Position numbers and translations under genes: made by a program. The notes beneath the pieces were generated by a model that was not told the DNA's origin, did not search any database, and saw nothing but the letters and a program-made list of their open reading frames with translations. Below, piece by piece: positions 12,912-22,863 of a DNA stretch of 64,000 bases. How positions within the stretch are numbered: the stretch's first letter is position 1; the number at the start of each line of letters is the position of its first letter. Source of the stretch: Whalleya microplaca (lineage: Eukaryota; Ascomycota; Sordariomycetes; Xylariales; Xylariaceae); the NCBI GenBank assembly GCA_022497155.1, contig MU385751.1, forward strand, positions 124,001 through 188,000, written 5' to 3'.

Positions 12912-13491
12912 CGTCTTCTTTTGTAAGATGCCGAGTAATATTTACATAGGCAGGATGAAGACAGGAAGCTGACAAGCACGGTACCATGCACGCTAACAAA
13001 TAAAACCAACAAGATCAGATCCTCCAGGAACGGGAACTAGAATACCTACCCCAGCTGGCATGGGGTTGGCGAGTGGGTGCTATCATTGTATTACCCGATT
13101 CCGACTCCGTTTAGTCAACTCCGAACCCTTGCTTAAGTGGTACCGCCAACGGCTTTTCATGCATGAGTCCGTTGAGTTACATCGGATTCAATTGGCTTCG
13201 AGATGTCGTTACAATACGTTGATGCTCATTGGGCTTGCCGAACTTTAACCTGTGACCTGAGGTGAACCCATGGAACTAGCTGATAACGTGAACAGGGAGG
13301 TTGAGCAACTTGCAGCGTCGAAGAGCACTATGCAGTGAGTCGCACGCCTGGATCTGCACCGGCCTGTGCCGCATACCAGCAAGGACTGCCGTATCGACTA
13401 TTTTTCTTATCGTGTTGCTTACCACAGAACTTTCTCCTACATCACCAACGACGAACGTCAAAACCGCAACGCCCGAACGACACAGCAGAAA
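12912..13491. promoter_or_regulatory. Shared divergent promoter of MFS exporter and P450
   Basis: These 580 bp separate the start codons of two divergently transcribed cluster genes, so both promoters must lie here and co-regulation is expected. I did not identify a specific operator. Short ORFs in the stretch have no gene-like features. Confidence 0.6.
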
Positions 13492-15291
13492 ATGCCGGTC
13501 GCTCTGCTCGCAGTTCTAGCTGCCGTCACTGCGGCACGGCTTATTAGATATTTGATGTTATCGCCCCGGACGCTCAACGTACCCTATGTGAAGTTTGAAG
13601 GAAATAACTCCCAAGCTAGATATACAAAAGAATACCGGACTCTCGTAGATAAAGGTTACTATGAAGTGAGTCCAGCATGCCTTTCGAGAGCTCGCCGCTC
13701 GAGTGGCATCTTCTAACTAGGCTGGCAGTATCTTAGAAAGGGACTCCCATTCTCCATACGGAATCCCGTTGATCCAAAGCGTCCCATAGTTCTGTTGCCA
13801 ATGAAGTACCTTGAAGAAGTCAGAAGTGCTCCGGAAAGCAAATGGAGTTTTCCTCTTTTCTTAGAGAGAGTAAGTACTGCCTATATGGATCAAACAAGCA
13901 TGGCATTCTTATCATACAAGTTAGTCCACTATCATCAAAGAAGTCGGTGGTCCTAAAATGAGTCAAGAAGCAACGCATATGGCTAGGCTGGATCTAAACC
14001 GTGCACTCAGTCAGTTCTCTTGAAGATCCTACATTAGATCCGGTATCGTAACTGACAAGCGCACTTCAGCCAACCTCATTGAGCCTATGCAGGAGGAATG
14101 CCTTGCTGCATATAGGGTGGTTATGCCGCCATGTCCAGGTAATAATGCCCCTATACGAATCATCCTTATTCGTAGTTTAAGGTTTAACCATGGTCAATCT
14201 CAGAGTGGACATCAATACAGCCATATCAATTTCTGCTTCATATGTTTACTCGCATCACGGCCCGAGTATTGGTTGGGCCAGAGCTGTGTGGCAGTCAAGA
14301 CTGGTTGGACGTGACTTTGGGATATACCAACTGTGTACTGAAAGCAATTCCGAAAGTGAGAGCTACCTACCATCCTTCGGTGCGCTGGCTTGCCAGGTAT
14401 ATCGACAAGGACGCTAGACAAGTCGTCAAGCAACGTCAACGGGCCGCAGAGGTTTTGCGGCCTATATTTGACGCCCGTATCCGCAACTCCAAATCGCCAG
14501 CCGAGGCCGGAGATGCCGTTCAGTGGCTGATAGAAGGATATAGGGCGCAAGGGAGGAAGCCAACGCCAGAGAAATTAGCGGACGATGAGCTCTCTATCAG
14601 TGTGGCTTCTATTCACAGTAGTTCAGCGACCGCACTCTCGACTCTATTCGACCTGATGGATCATCCAGACTCCCTAGCTGAGATCAGAGAAGAGATCTCA
14701 CAGGTCCGAAAGCAGTACCCTACTTGGAACCGAAACGCGCTAGGAGCGTTGAAATTGCTGGATAGTTTCATGAAAGAGAGCCAGCGCATTCATTCGCTCA
14801 CCCAATGTATGTTTGAATATAACCACTGCTGTTAAATAACCACTGCTGTTGTTCGATAGCTTACAGAAACGTCAGTGACGATGCAACGATGGGCCGTTTC
14901 GCCGGTTACCTTCAAGGACGGATTCCACATCCCTGCCGGCACCCCAATATCATTTGCCAACCACCAGCTGAATCTCGACCCGGACGTGCACTCTCACCCC
15001 ACTGTATTTGACGCCAAGCGCTTTTCGCGTAGGCGTAAAGGGGCAGACGTCACTAAATACCACTTCGCATCGGTTTCGGATGATTCGATCAACTGGGGCA
15101 GCGGTACACATGCCTGTCCAGGGCGCTTTCTCGCACAGGAGACCTTGAAGCTCATGTTCGTCCACCTTCTAACCCACTACGAATTCAAGCATCCTGAGGA
15201 GGGTCAACGACGCCCTACTGATAACCATCATAACTTCAACTTCATGCCAAACGTGGGTGCATCGATACTGTTTAGAGAGAAATACTTCTAA
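13492..15291 (+). CDS. Cytochrome P450 monooxygenase
   Basis: Six-exon model: 13492-13665, 13729-13869, 13925-14009, 14070-14138, 14204-14806, 14876-15291, giving 495 residues. All introns are 55-69 bp; the third uses a less usual GTCAGT donor. A hydrophobic N-terminal anchor (about residues 1-22) suggests the ER membrane. The K-helix ExxR is ESQR (in KESQRIHS), and the haem loop reads WGSGTHACPGRFLA with the axial Cys. The region LVGPELC and QDWLDV is typical of fungal P450s related to ent-kaurene-oxidase-like families of secondary-metabolite clusters. The last intron was placed at 14807-14875 because the alternative AG at 14866 would create an in-frame stop. It probably oxidises the cluster product; the position attacked cannot be inferred. 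Confidence 0.9.
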
Positions 15292-16532
15292 GTGACGGAG
15301 GCGTCGGAAAGGGTATCATAACTGTGGGATAACAAAAGCTCTGGGAAAGGAGGACAATCTGCTGTCGCCTATCATCTTTATTGCCGCCATATTAGGTCAC
15401 TGGAAGACAGAAGGCGCATGGGATATTCAACCTTGTTTGATAACGGCGGTGGTAGGGACGTGAATCAATAGACATCTACGGCTCTGGCTTCTACCTAGGT
15501 ATCGTTCCCTGCCGTACAGCCCTGTCGCCCTTACATTATGTGCAAGTCCGGCGGCTTCAACTTTGGCACAACGACCCCGAGCGTGCATAAGTCTGAGGCA
15601 ATGAACCTCTCTCCACTCCACTCAATGAGCTTATCAAGTATTAAGTTTAGCGACTAATCCACAATACCTTGGCGTATCCGAACTCCAATGTGACTTGCCT
15701 AAAGGAGTATCTTAAGTATATAAGTCCTTAGTTACAGTAGATACTCCTGTATGCCAGCACAAGGGAAATCGTTTTACAATATTTAGGCGTAGGTCGGATG
15801 GCGTTCTGTTTGGTCCGAAGATGTCCAGTCAAGTTGTCGGGAAGAGAGTTAATCAAACCATGTATATTCCATAGGTAATGTAGGACTTCAGCCTTCAAAT
15901 TAGAAGAATGGCTCACTCCGATTGGCTGACCGGGCACCGATGATGACAGCTCCGACTCCGATTGCAACATTGAAGGACAGGCAAGCAGGCCAGTAACTCT
16001 AGGCACTTACAAGGGCTCAAGTTGAATACCTAGAAGTAATATACTACTCAATAGCATAGGATTTGCAAATGGGTGGCAATAAGGTCTATGCCTTCGACTA
16101 CAACAAATAATTATTGCCTAAAAAAAGAGTGAAATAAACGCTATACATAGCACAGCCAATCGGTTAATAAACCATTATTATAGACAAAGGCAACCATGCC
16201 TAAAATCATATTGTGAAAAGGTTGTGGAGTGTGAATGATTCTTATCCCAAACCTCTATAGATACTTCCAGATGCGTAAGTCTCATTGAAACGGAAACAAC
16301 CTTCAGGGTCACTGAAGAACAATTGACGCCTGGACACCCTTCATCCCGGCCGCAGTAATCATGGAGGCGGTCAGCTAGCTATATTAGGTAAGGTAAGAAT
16401 CCTAAATATAGATGGTTTTAGCGTGTAATTGCATCATATATCATGGAACAGACATTGATAGCGTTTGAATGTTCTCTTGAAATCTGGTGGCCGAATGTAT
16501 GGCATTACAGAACAAATAATTCTCAACAGCCA
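15292..16532. other. Gene-free gap upstream of the enoyl reductase
   Basis: About 1.24 kb with no credible ORF, repeat or RNA gene. The right part is A+T-rich and should contain the enoyl-reductase promoter. An in-frame upstream ATG at 16443 exists but is not preferred as start. Confidence 0.55.
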
Positions 16533-17689
16533 ATGGATCTAACAACACCTTCACTACCAAAAACACATACCGCTATCGTAGCTAATGATCATGGTGACCT
16601 AATAATCTCACAAGATGCATTACTACCAGAGCTCGAAGCGGATATGCTCCTGCTCAAGACGGTAGCCGTCGCAGTCAACCCTGTGGATGTAAAGCTCACC
16701 GGGCCGATGGCAAGTGAGGGAGCCGTCGCGGGTTGCGATTGCGCTGGTATCGTCGTAGCTATGGGGCCCGAGGTGCCCACCGACAGGTTCGCATTAGGCG
16801 ACCGAATATGCGCGGCGGTGGTTCCCATGAACCCGCTGTCACCCCGATCCGGTGCCTTTGCCGAGTACGTCGGCGTAACCGCCGATTTTGCGTTGAAAGT
16901 CCCGAACGATATGTCCCTCGAGTCAGCCGCGTCGTTATGTGCAGGTACTTCCGCCATCGGGTATGCCTTGTTCTACTCCCTGAAGATACCAGGACACCCG
17001 GAGGAACCTGCCACGAAGCCAACCTATGTCTTGGTATATGGCGGTAGCACAGCGACTGGTACCCTTGCAATCCAGCTAATTCGCAAGTAAGACCCCTTCC
17101 CATTCCTCTTTACTTACACGACAATGAGTCTATATATTGACTTCTATCCCCTAGATCGGGACTCATACCCATTACCACGTGTTCCCCAAAAAACTTTGCG
17201 CTCGTGGAGAGTTACGGCGCGGAAAAGGCTTTTGACTACCAAGATCCCCGTAGCGTAGACAACATAAGAAAATATACTAAAAACGCACTCGATTATGCTA
17301 TGGATTGTTTCTCAGAGGGGACCAGCATGGTATACTGTTATGGCGCCATAGGCCGTGCCGGAGGCCGTTATACAGCGCTAGAACCGTACCCGCAATATCT
17401 CCATGCTCGCAGGAGAGTCAAGCCAGAGTGGGTGTTAGGTCCTGCTCTGCTTGGCAGGAAGATTGGCTGGAAAGAGCCTTATAACATAGAAGCCAATCCT
17501 GACCTGCGTGTCTTCGGCAGAGATTGGTTCGCATGTGTCCAGCGGATGTTAGACAGAGGCGAAATCCGAACCCATCCTATAAGAGTTGGGGAACAAGTCG
17601 GATTCGAGGGCATTTTACATGGTTTAGACTTATTGAAGCAGAAAGCTGTATCGGGTGAAAAACTTGTATATCGTGTTGCCACCTCTTAG
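16533..17689 (+). CDS. Trans-acting enoyl reductase (medium-chain dehydrogenase, LovC type)
   Basis: Two exons, 16533-17086 and 17155-17689, with a 68-bp intron, encode 362 residues, the usual size for trans-ERs. The N-terminal GroES-like domain has VNPVDVKL, the GCDCAGIV motif and GDRICAAV; the nucleotide-binding domain has VLVYGGSTATGTLAIQLI. This family reduces the enoyl-thioester on the ACP of a highly reducing PKS whose own ER is absent or dead. The PKS-NRPS here has no ER, so the pair is functionally complete. The start at 16533 is preferred over the in-frame ATG at 16443, since the extra 30 residues look unlike the family and trans-ERs usually begin about 10-15 residues before the first beta-strand. 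Confidence 0.93.
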
Positions 17690-17801
17690 ATATGATCTCA
17701 CATTAAAGGAGGCATAATACTAAATATCGAATCCTGACATTTGCCACATAATATCTTAGAATGCATTAAATAACGGGTTCAGTCCAAAAGTCGCATAGAA
17801 T

Positions 17802-19058
17802 TTATTCAATATAATTCTTCTTTAGCAGCATCGACTTTTCAGGAAATCTCATAATCTCTGTAAATGCAGGTCCCGTGAACTGTTTCTTCGCGCCAACCAG
17901 TCCACCCTCAAGGGTACCGGAATACGCTGTGCCCCCAACACCCTGTCCAAGGAAGTATTCAAAGGCGACATTCTTATGTGTCACAACGAACTTCCACTGC
18001 TTCTTTCGACTCGGGGAGTCTAATACCACCTTTACCCCTGTCACCTTGTCTGCTATAGCGACAGTAGTGGCACCATCTCCGCCGTATAGGTTGCGCACCT
18101 GGAAATAATCTTCGGTGCCCGAAGCTTCCGTCCGTCGTGTGCCAAATATCTTCTTTCCGCCTTCGGCTAGCATGATAGATGGAACGTGTAAGCCTTTTTC
18201 ACGACCAGACCCAAAGTCTATGAATGAAAGCGCATACGGCCCGGCTCGCAGCCGTACCACGACCATGGAGTCGAGGCAAGTATACCAATTAAATGCACCC
18301 CAAAGGCGCTCGTGTCCACCCATGCCGGTCCACGCCACCGTCTCTCCATGAAGAACAGCATCTATCGTCAGGTCCGCAACAGGGACCGGCTCGACCCAAT
18401 AGAAATGCGGCACCGTCAACGAACTGGCGTCCTCAGCCGGCCAGACGTTCGCATCGGCATACCGTGGCGGCGCAACCGAGGTCATGACGATGGTGCCCTT
18501 GGCCTCTGGGTTGTCCATCACGATGCGCGTGCGCTTCATATCCGCCGAGACCTCGAACTCGTAGCTCCAGCCGTCGGCGCGCCAGACGCCGCGCGTGCCG
18601 CGGCCCGGACACACCTCGACGATGCTTTCCTCGGCGTAGTCGACGACGGCGTAGCGCGAGCCGTTCGCGAACCCGAACTCCGCGTACAGGCGCAGGTTCC
18701 CCGTGCCGAACATCGCGTAGTTCGGGTCGCGGTAGAAGCCGAAGCAGAACGCCTGCGTCCCGTCCTCCGAGATCCCGTCGAATTCCCACTGCTCGCCTGC
18801 CGTGCCGTTCATCGGCGAGATGCGCGGCTGCTCGAAGTCGTCGCCTGCGCCGGTCGAGAAGACCACCGGCGTGCGGCCGCGTGCTATGTCATACCGATGG
18901 ACGTGGCTCACGGTGCACCCCTCGCTACTGGACCCTAGGACGACTTGCTCTGATTTCCAGTCTGCTGTCCACCCTCTTGGCTGCTTCGGTCCGCTTGAGC
19001 CTTGGCAGAAGCCGATGCCGTAGAGGCACAGAAACCCGAGGAGGGTTTGTGTCCACAT
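17802..19058 (-). CDS. Lipocalin-like Diels-Alderase family protein (intramolecular [4+2] cyclase)
   Basis: Single exon, 418 residues. It resembles the fungal Diels-Alderase family of PKS-NRPS clusters (Fsa2, CghA, MycB/CcsF-like; two beta-barrel lipocalin-like domains). Recognisable blocks are PRISPMNGT plus WEFDGISEDG (residues 79-100), HFYWVEPVPVADL (218-230), GMGGHERLWG (245-254) and GPYALSFIDF (273-282), in the same order and spacing as in that family. It differs by a hydrophobic N-terminus (residues 1-20, ending FCQG) that looks like a cleavable signal peptide. It is encoded on the opposite strand to the enoyl reductase and ends about 110 bp from it. Inferred role: cyclisation of the released polyenoyl product to a fused ring. 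Family assignment is from memory of sequence features, not a search. Confidence 0.82.
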   Translation of the reverse strand: MWTQTLLGFLCLYGIGFCQGSSGPKQPRGWTADWKSEQVVLGSSSEGCTVSHVHRYDIARGRTPVVFSTGAGDDFEQPRISPMNGTAGEQWEFDGISEDGTQAFCFGFYRDPNYAMFGTGNLRLYAEFGFANGSRYAVVDYAEESIVEVCPGRGTRGVWRADGWSYEFEVSADMKRTRIVMDNPEAKGTIVMTSVAPPRYADANVWPAEDASSLTVPHFYWVEPVPVADLTIDAVLHGETVAWTGMGGHERLWGAFNWYTCLDSMVVVRLRAGPYALSFIDFGSGREKGLHVPSIMLAEGGKKIFGTRRTEASGTEDYFQVRNLYGGDGATTVAIADKVTGVKVVLDSPSRKKQWKFVVTHKNVAFEYFLGQGVGGTAYSGTLEGGLVGAKKQFTGPAFTEIMRFPEKSMLLKKNYIE

Positions 19059-19531
19059 GTTAGATAATGTTTGTGAAAGTACTAAAGATATGAATTCTAA
19101 GAAGTTGTACAGCGTCTACTTCTCATTGTGGAATGTGACCCATAGGCGCAATTTTCAGGATTGATGAGTTTACACAAACTGTCACCGAAGCTGCGATTTG
19201 AACGATTAGACCGTCAGGATTCTAAGCAATTCTGTATTCGGTCTGCTCAGAGGGCTTAGAACGTAATGTCGGGACCCAGGGGCACAGCCGCATAAGCGCG
19301 CATAGTACGTAGGATCGGAGTCCGAGTAAGCCAACAGCCCCCCGAGCAATCGGAACTGGTAAGTACCAACATTCTTGGCATTCAGCATTCTGAATCCTTC
19401 TTGCCTTGCCCTATGAGTGGTGTATCCTTACAGGTATTTCGAACTTGACGGTAGTAGATACAATTAGTATTGCATTCCACAAGTTCGATCACACTCAGAG
19501 TCCTCGACTTGGCGACATCTAGTAATCCACC
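19059..19531. other. Intergenic, right edge of the cluster
   Basis: This 473-bp gap holds the promoter of the Diels-Alderase gene (minus) and of the small ORF at 19532 (plus). No other feature was seen. Confidence 0.5.
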
Positions 19532-19807
19532 ATGTGGCAATCTATCGAAGCGCAGTATACGGACCTGAGAGAGCAGTATGTCGCAGTCAGAGAAGCTATG
19601 GCCCCGTTGCGTTTGAGCAAGTGGGAGCTATTTCAGCTGTCTCTGCGGAAAATACGGCACGACCAAACCCTGCTGTTGTCAGATTTGGGTGAGAGTTGGT
19701 ACAGATTATCTCTCAGTTCACAATCTGCTATCATCGGTTTACTGGTTCTTGGAGTCGTACTGGTCCTGAATAGGGTCGTGTCTCTCGGGTCTCCAAAGGC
19801 TCGCTAG
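19532..19807 (+). CDS. Small hypothetical protein with C-terminal transmembrane segment
   Basis: A 91-residue ORF with a good start context (CCACCATGTGG). The first part is charged and helical-looking (residues 1-55), followed by one hydrophobic stretch (about residues 66-84) and a short basic tail, the layout of a tail-anchored membrane protein. A perfect-looking intron (GTGAGT donor at 19808, TACTAAC at 19846, AG at 19861) begins right after the stop codon. So either the gene has a 3' UTR intron, or the true reading frame differs and the gene is longer or broken. I recognise no family. It is uncertain whether it belongs to the biosynthetic cluster. Confidence 0.35.
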   Translation: MWQSIEAQYTDLREQYVAVREAMAPLRLSKWELFQLSLRKIRHDQTLLLSDLGESWYRLSLSSQSAIIGLLVLGVVLVLNRVVSLGSPKAR

Positions 19808-19861
19808 GTGAGTTATGAGTGTTATATTCCAGATTGAGTTTGTGCTACTAACACTTCGTAG

Positions 19862-20867
19862 TGGTATTGGTTAAGACTTGGTGGAAACGCTTAGCTCACG
19901 AGGTTGGGCCTGGTAGTTCTATAACACGGGTTGGCACGTATCCTACTACGATTGAGAAACGAGCTTTATGAGTTAGCTCAAGCACTTTTGGCCTTCTTTG
20001 GTCTTTGGGGCCATTCGAATGGCCGCGCCACGAAAAACTGATATGAAAACACCCAACACAGTCAGCCAGCTCGATCCAGCTCAGTATTCACGCAAACTTG
20101 GCGGCTTTCATCTTGGTGTTTGTTCTGAGAACTCATCGTGTTCAACTACCTTAGAAGGATTGAACACTTGGTATGCCTGAGGTGACAGGTGTGTAACTTC
20201 TACGGGATTCGAGGGGGTGCATAGGGAAGCAAAATCAGATTATGGCAGCAGCGATGCTTAATTGTAGCATTATGAGAAATCACGCTGGTGCGTCCCCATA
20301 AGTCTTTGATATCGTGAAATCCAATTTCATAGCAGCGAAGGATATTGATATACAAGTTAAACAGATCGAGTACATATAAATATTCAGTTTTACGGATTAA
20401 GCGCAGTGTTCTAGTGAACAGTCCGCATTGAATTCCTCTTTTTGATGCCCATTTACCCCTTTACCTCCCTCAATCACTGTATAGCTGTTCGGCCTTTTGC
20501 TCAAATACTGATACCCGTAAGTTATTGAAGCTCATTGGGCCTGAAGGAGTCATAAAGCCTATGTTATACCTCGAGGGGTCATGATACTGGGCATACAAAT
20601 GATTCATACAAGGCTACAATGAGATATGTCATGGGGAATACTATGTCAAAACGACTTGTTCTAAATTGGTACAAAATATAATGGCGAGAGAGCAGAATAA
20701 AGGGGGAGGGGGAAGAAAACATTAGGAGAGTTTTGGTATTTAAAGAGCAAACACCAGCGCCAAATAAGTATCGACCTATTTAGTAGCTTCATCATTTCTC
20801 AAGCAAATATACCTGAATACAGCTCTGACTAGAATGTGCCGGGGTATTAGTTGTCTATGTTCCATTT
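19862..20867. other. Gene-free gap between cluster and mtd1
   Basis: About 1 kb without a credible ORF; it includes the presumed 3' end of the small gene and the 3' UTR of mtd1. Stops are frequent in all frames read. Confidence 0.5.
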
Positions 20868-22037
20868 TTAACCTTCTATAAATACTTCGCTTTTAGCCTT
20901 CACCGTGCTTTCGTCTGCCGATCCATCTGGCTTAGTAGAAGGACGATTGGCAATTAAGCGCTAAAGGCTTGTCAGTAAAAATGAAATATGTTTAGTGTTT
21001 GGCTTTGAGGACAACCTACCACCAAGTTTCGGAGTAACACGGCAATCGTGACCTTGCCGACGGAAGGTACGTAGATCGACGCCTTCTCTTTGACAGCCGG
21101 GCCGTCAAAATTTCGATATGAAGAGAAGTTGATACAAACAGCCCCATCACGAATAAGTTCCGTTGGTACCTTAAACTTCTCTGCAGGAACGCCGCCAATA
21201 ACGACGTCACTGATAGGAAGGCACTGCTCCAATGTCCAGCCCTCCTTATCTTGGACTTGGTGTCTATGCTGCCGGATACCTTGGCCACGAGTAAAGACCT
21301 GGACACCTGTCAAGTCGACTGAGTACACCGTGGCGCCGTCGTTAGCCAGTAGAGCAGCCAGTGGCCGGCCATTAACCTCTGAACGGTTGATGACAGTGAT
21401 GGTTCTTCCAAAGAGTCGGTTGCCGTAGGGGAGAATGGAGTTGTAGATTTGGAGGTACTCTAAGATCTTGACCACTGCTAGGGGTGTACATGGGAGGATC
21501 GATTTCTTCAGGTTCTGTGGAGGGTCGAGAAATCTTATGTTGTAATACATATTATATATGTGCTTGTGGCAAAGTCCCTCGACATCCTTGGCCAATGAGA
21601 CAGTCTCCTGGACGTATCGGTCATGAGCTGGGTTGCCGGGGAAGATTGGGTAGTAGACAATGATACCATCGACTTTGGTGTCTTCGTTGGCATTCATGAT
21701 CTCCTCCTCAAGTCGGTCTTTTGCCACTTGGCGCAAGTCAAAGGTAAACCCGCTGCAGGTCAAGTAAGTTCTGTGCATTTTTCACGTTGCAATTGCGCTT
21801 GTGCTCTTGGCATCGAGGACGTAGAATTTCTTACTTCTCTTCACAGGTCTTCTTGGACCATTCAGCATACTTGATGGCAGCTGGGTCATCGTTTGCCAAG
21901 AAGGCCACCAGAGTCGGCTGTCCTTCGGTTTCCAGTTGAATCGATTTCAAGGAGTCCTTGGCCTCAGCAAGGAGACCTCTGGCAATTGTGTCTGCCAGTA
22001 TGACCTTGCAGGTTTTTGGAACATCTTGTGTGGCCAT
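20868..22037 (-). CDS. mtd1: Methylenetetrahydrofolate dehydrogenase (NAD+), cytosolic
   Basis: Three exons on the minus strand: 21835-22037, 21020-21752 and 20868-20960, together 342 residues. Introns are 82 and 59 bp, the last with a TACTGAC branch site. It shows the family's substrate region DGIIVYYPIFPG, the LPCTPLAVVKILEYL stretch, the Rossmann part GRTITVINRSEVNGRPLAALLANDGATVYSVD and a C-terminal VGKVTIAVLLRNLVRL. Monofunctional yeast-type Mtd1 oxidises 5,10-methylene-THF to methenyl-THF with NAD+ in the cytosol, feeding purine synthesis. The short terminal exon restores the conserved C-terminus; without it the ORF would read into an intron. It is divergent from MMS19. Confidence 0.93.
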
Positions 22038-22863
22038 TGTACTGTGATGATGATTCGTCTATGATTTTATTAGTATCTACGGTAATCTCTTCACGATGTT
22101 CACTCAGATATGTAAGTGCTTCGGGAGTGTGCATCTAACGTACCTGCCCCACTAGACGTGCCCCGCGATGTAAAGACGGGGATGGATGGAAGCCAAGACA
22201 GGGGACGACGATAAAGACTCTAGAGGAGATACGACTTTGATTCAACCGAGCAGGAACTAAGTAACGGTAAGGAGAAGAACTAAAGGGGCAGTATTTGCAA
22301 GAAGAGAACAGAGAATGAGGGACTAATAATTGCAGCTTAATTCTCATGTCGAACGAGCCCAAAAATACTGTCTGCACATGCTTGGCACCACCCTGATCTT
22401 GCAATTTTTTTCTCTAGAACCCCACCAATCTAACCCGCTGCGCGGCATTAGGAACCTAGTCAGCTACGGCGTCAGGTCCCTGAAAAAATTGAAAGGCTGA
22501 TTACCCCTCTTACTACTTTTGGAAAAGCTCTCATTGGATACCTGGGACTTCACTCGTGGATTCTTACCTAATACTCTTTATTATTGCGCATGCCGGGTCA
22601 TTTCTACAACCGACATGTCGTCATGAAGACGGAACCTAATTACTTATCACTCCGATCTGATTCAACCGAACGTCTAAGTACGCAAATACAAGTAGATGCA
22701 CCCGCTTGGGTACCTAAGCGCCGATAGACGGATCACCTAGCCGTCTGAAAAAGGAATTCGGAGGGAGTTGCAACAACGAAGCAGTATTATTCCGCCGCCT
22801 TGGTTTCGTTATTCGGCGCAAACGACTACCTCTGAACAGCCGGTCTATTTTGCATAGCGCAGC
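22038..22863. promoter_or_regulatory. Divergent promoter region, mtd1 / MMS19
   Basis: 826 bp between two divergent start codons. It contains pyrimidine/purine-rich patches and a tacctaag/cacctag-type motif near 22710-22740, but no defined operator was recognised. Confidence 0.5.

Noticed and set aside
16443..16532. Upstream in-frame ATG for the enoyl reductase
   Set aside because: It adds 30 residues unlike trans-ER N-termini; the ATG at 16533 fits the family.
18312..18938. 208-codon ORF antisense to the Diels-Alderase gene
   Set aside because: Arg/Ala/Asp-biased shadow of a G+C-rich gene on the opposite strand; no domain-like sequence.
19185..19240. tRNA-like GATTTGAACGATTAGACC segment
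   Set aside because: Only a vague T-arm resemblance; no cloverleaf could be paired.
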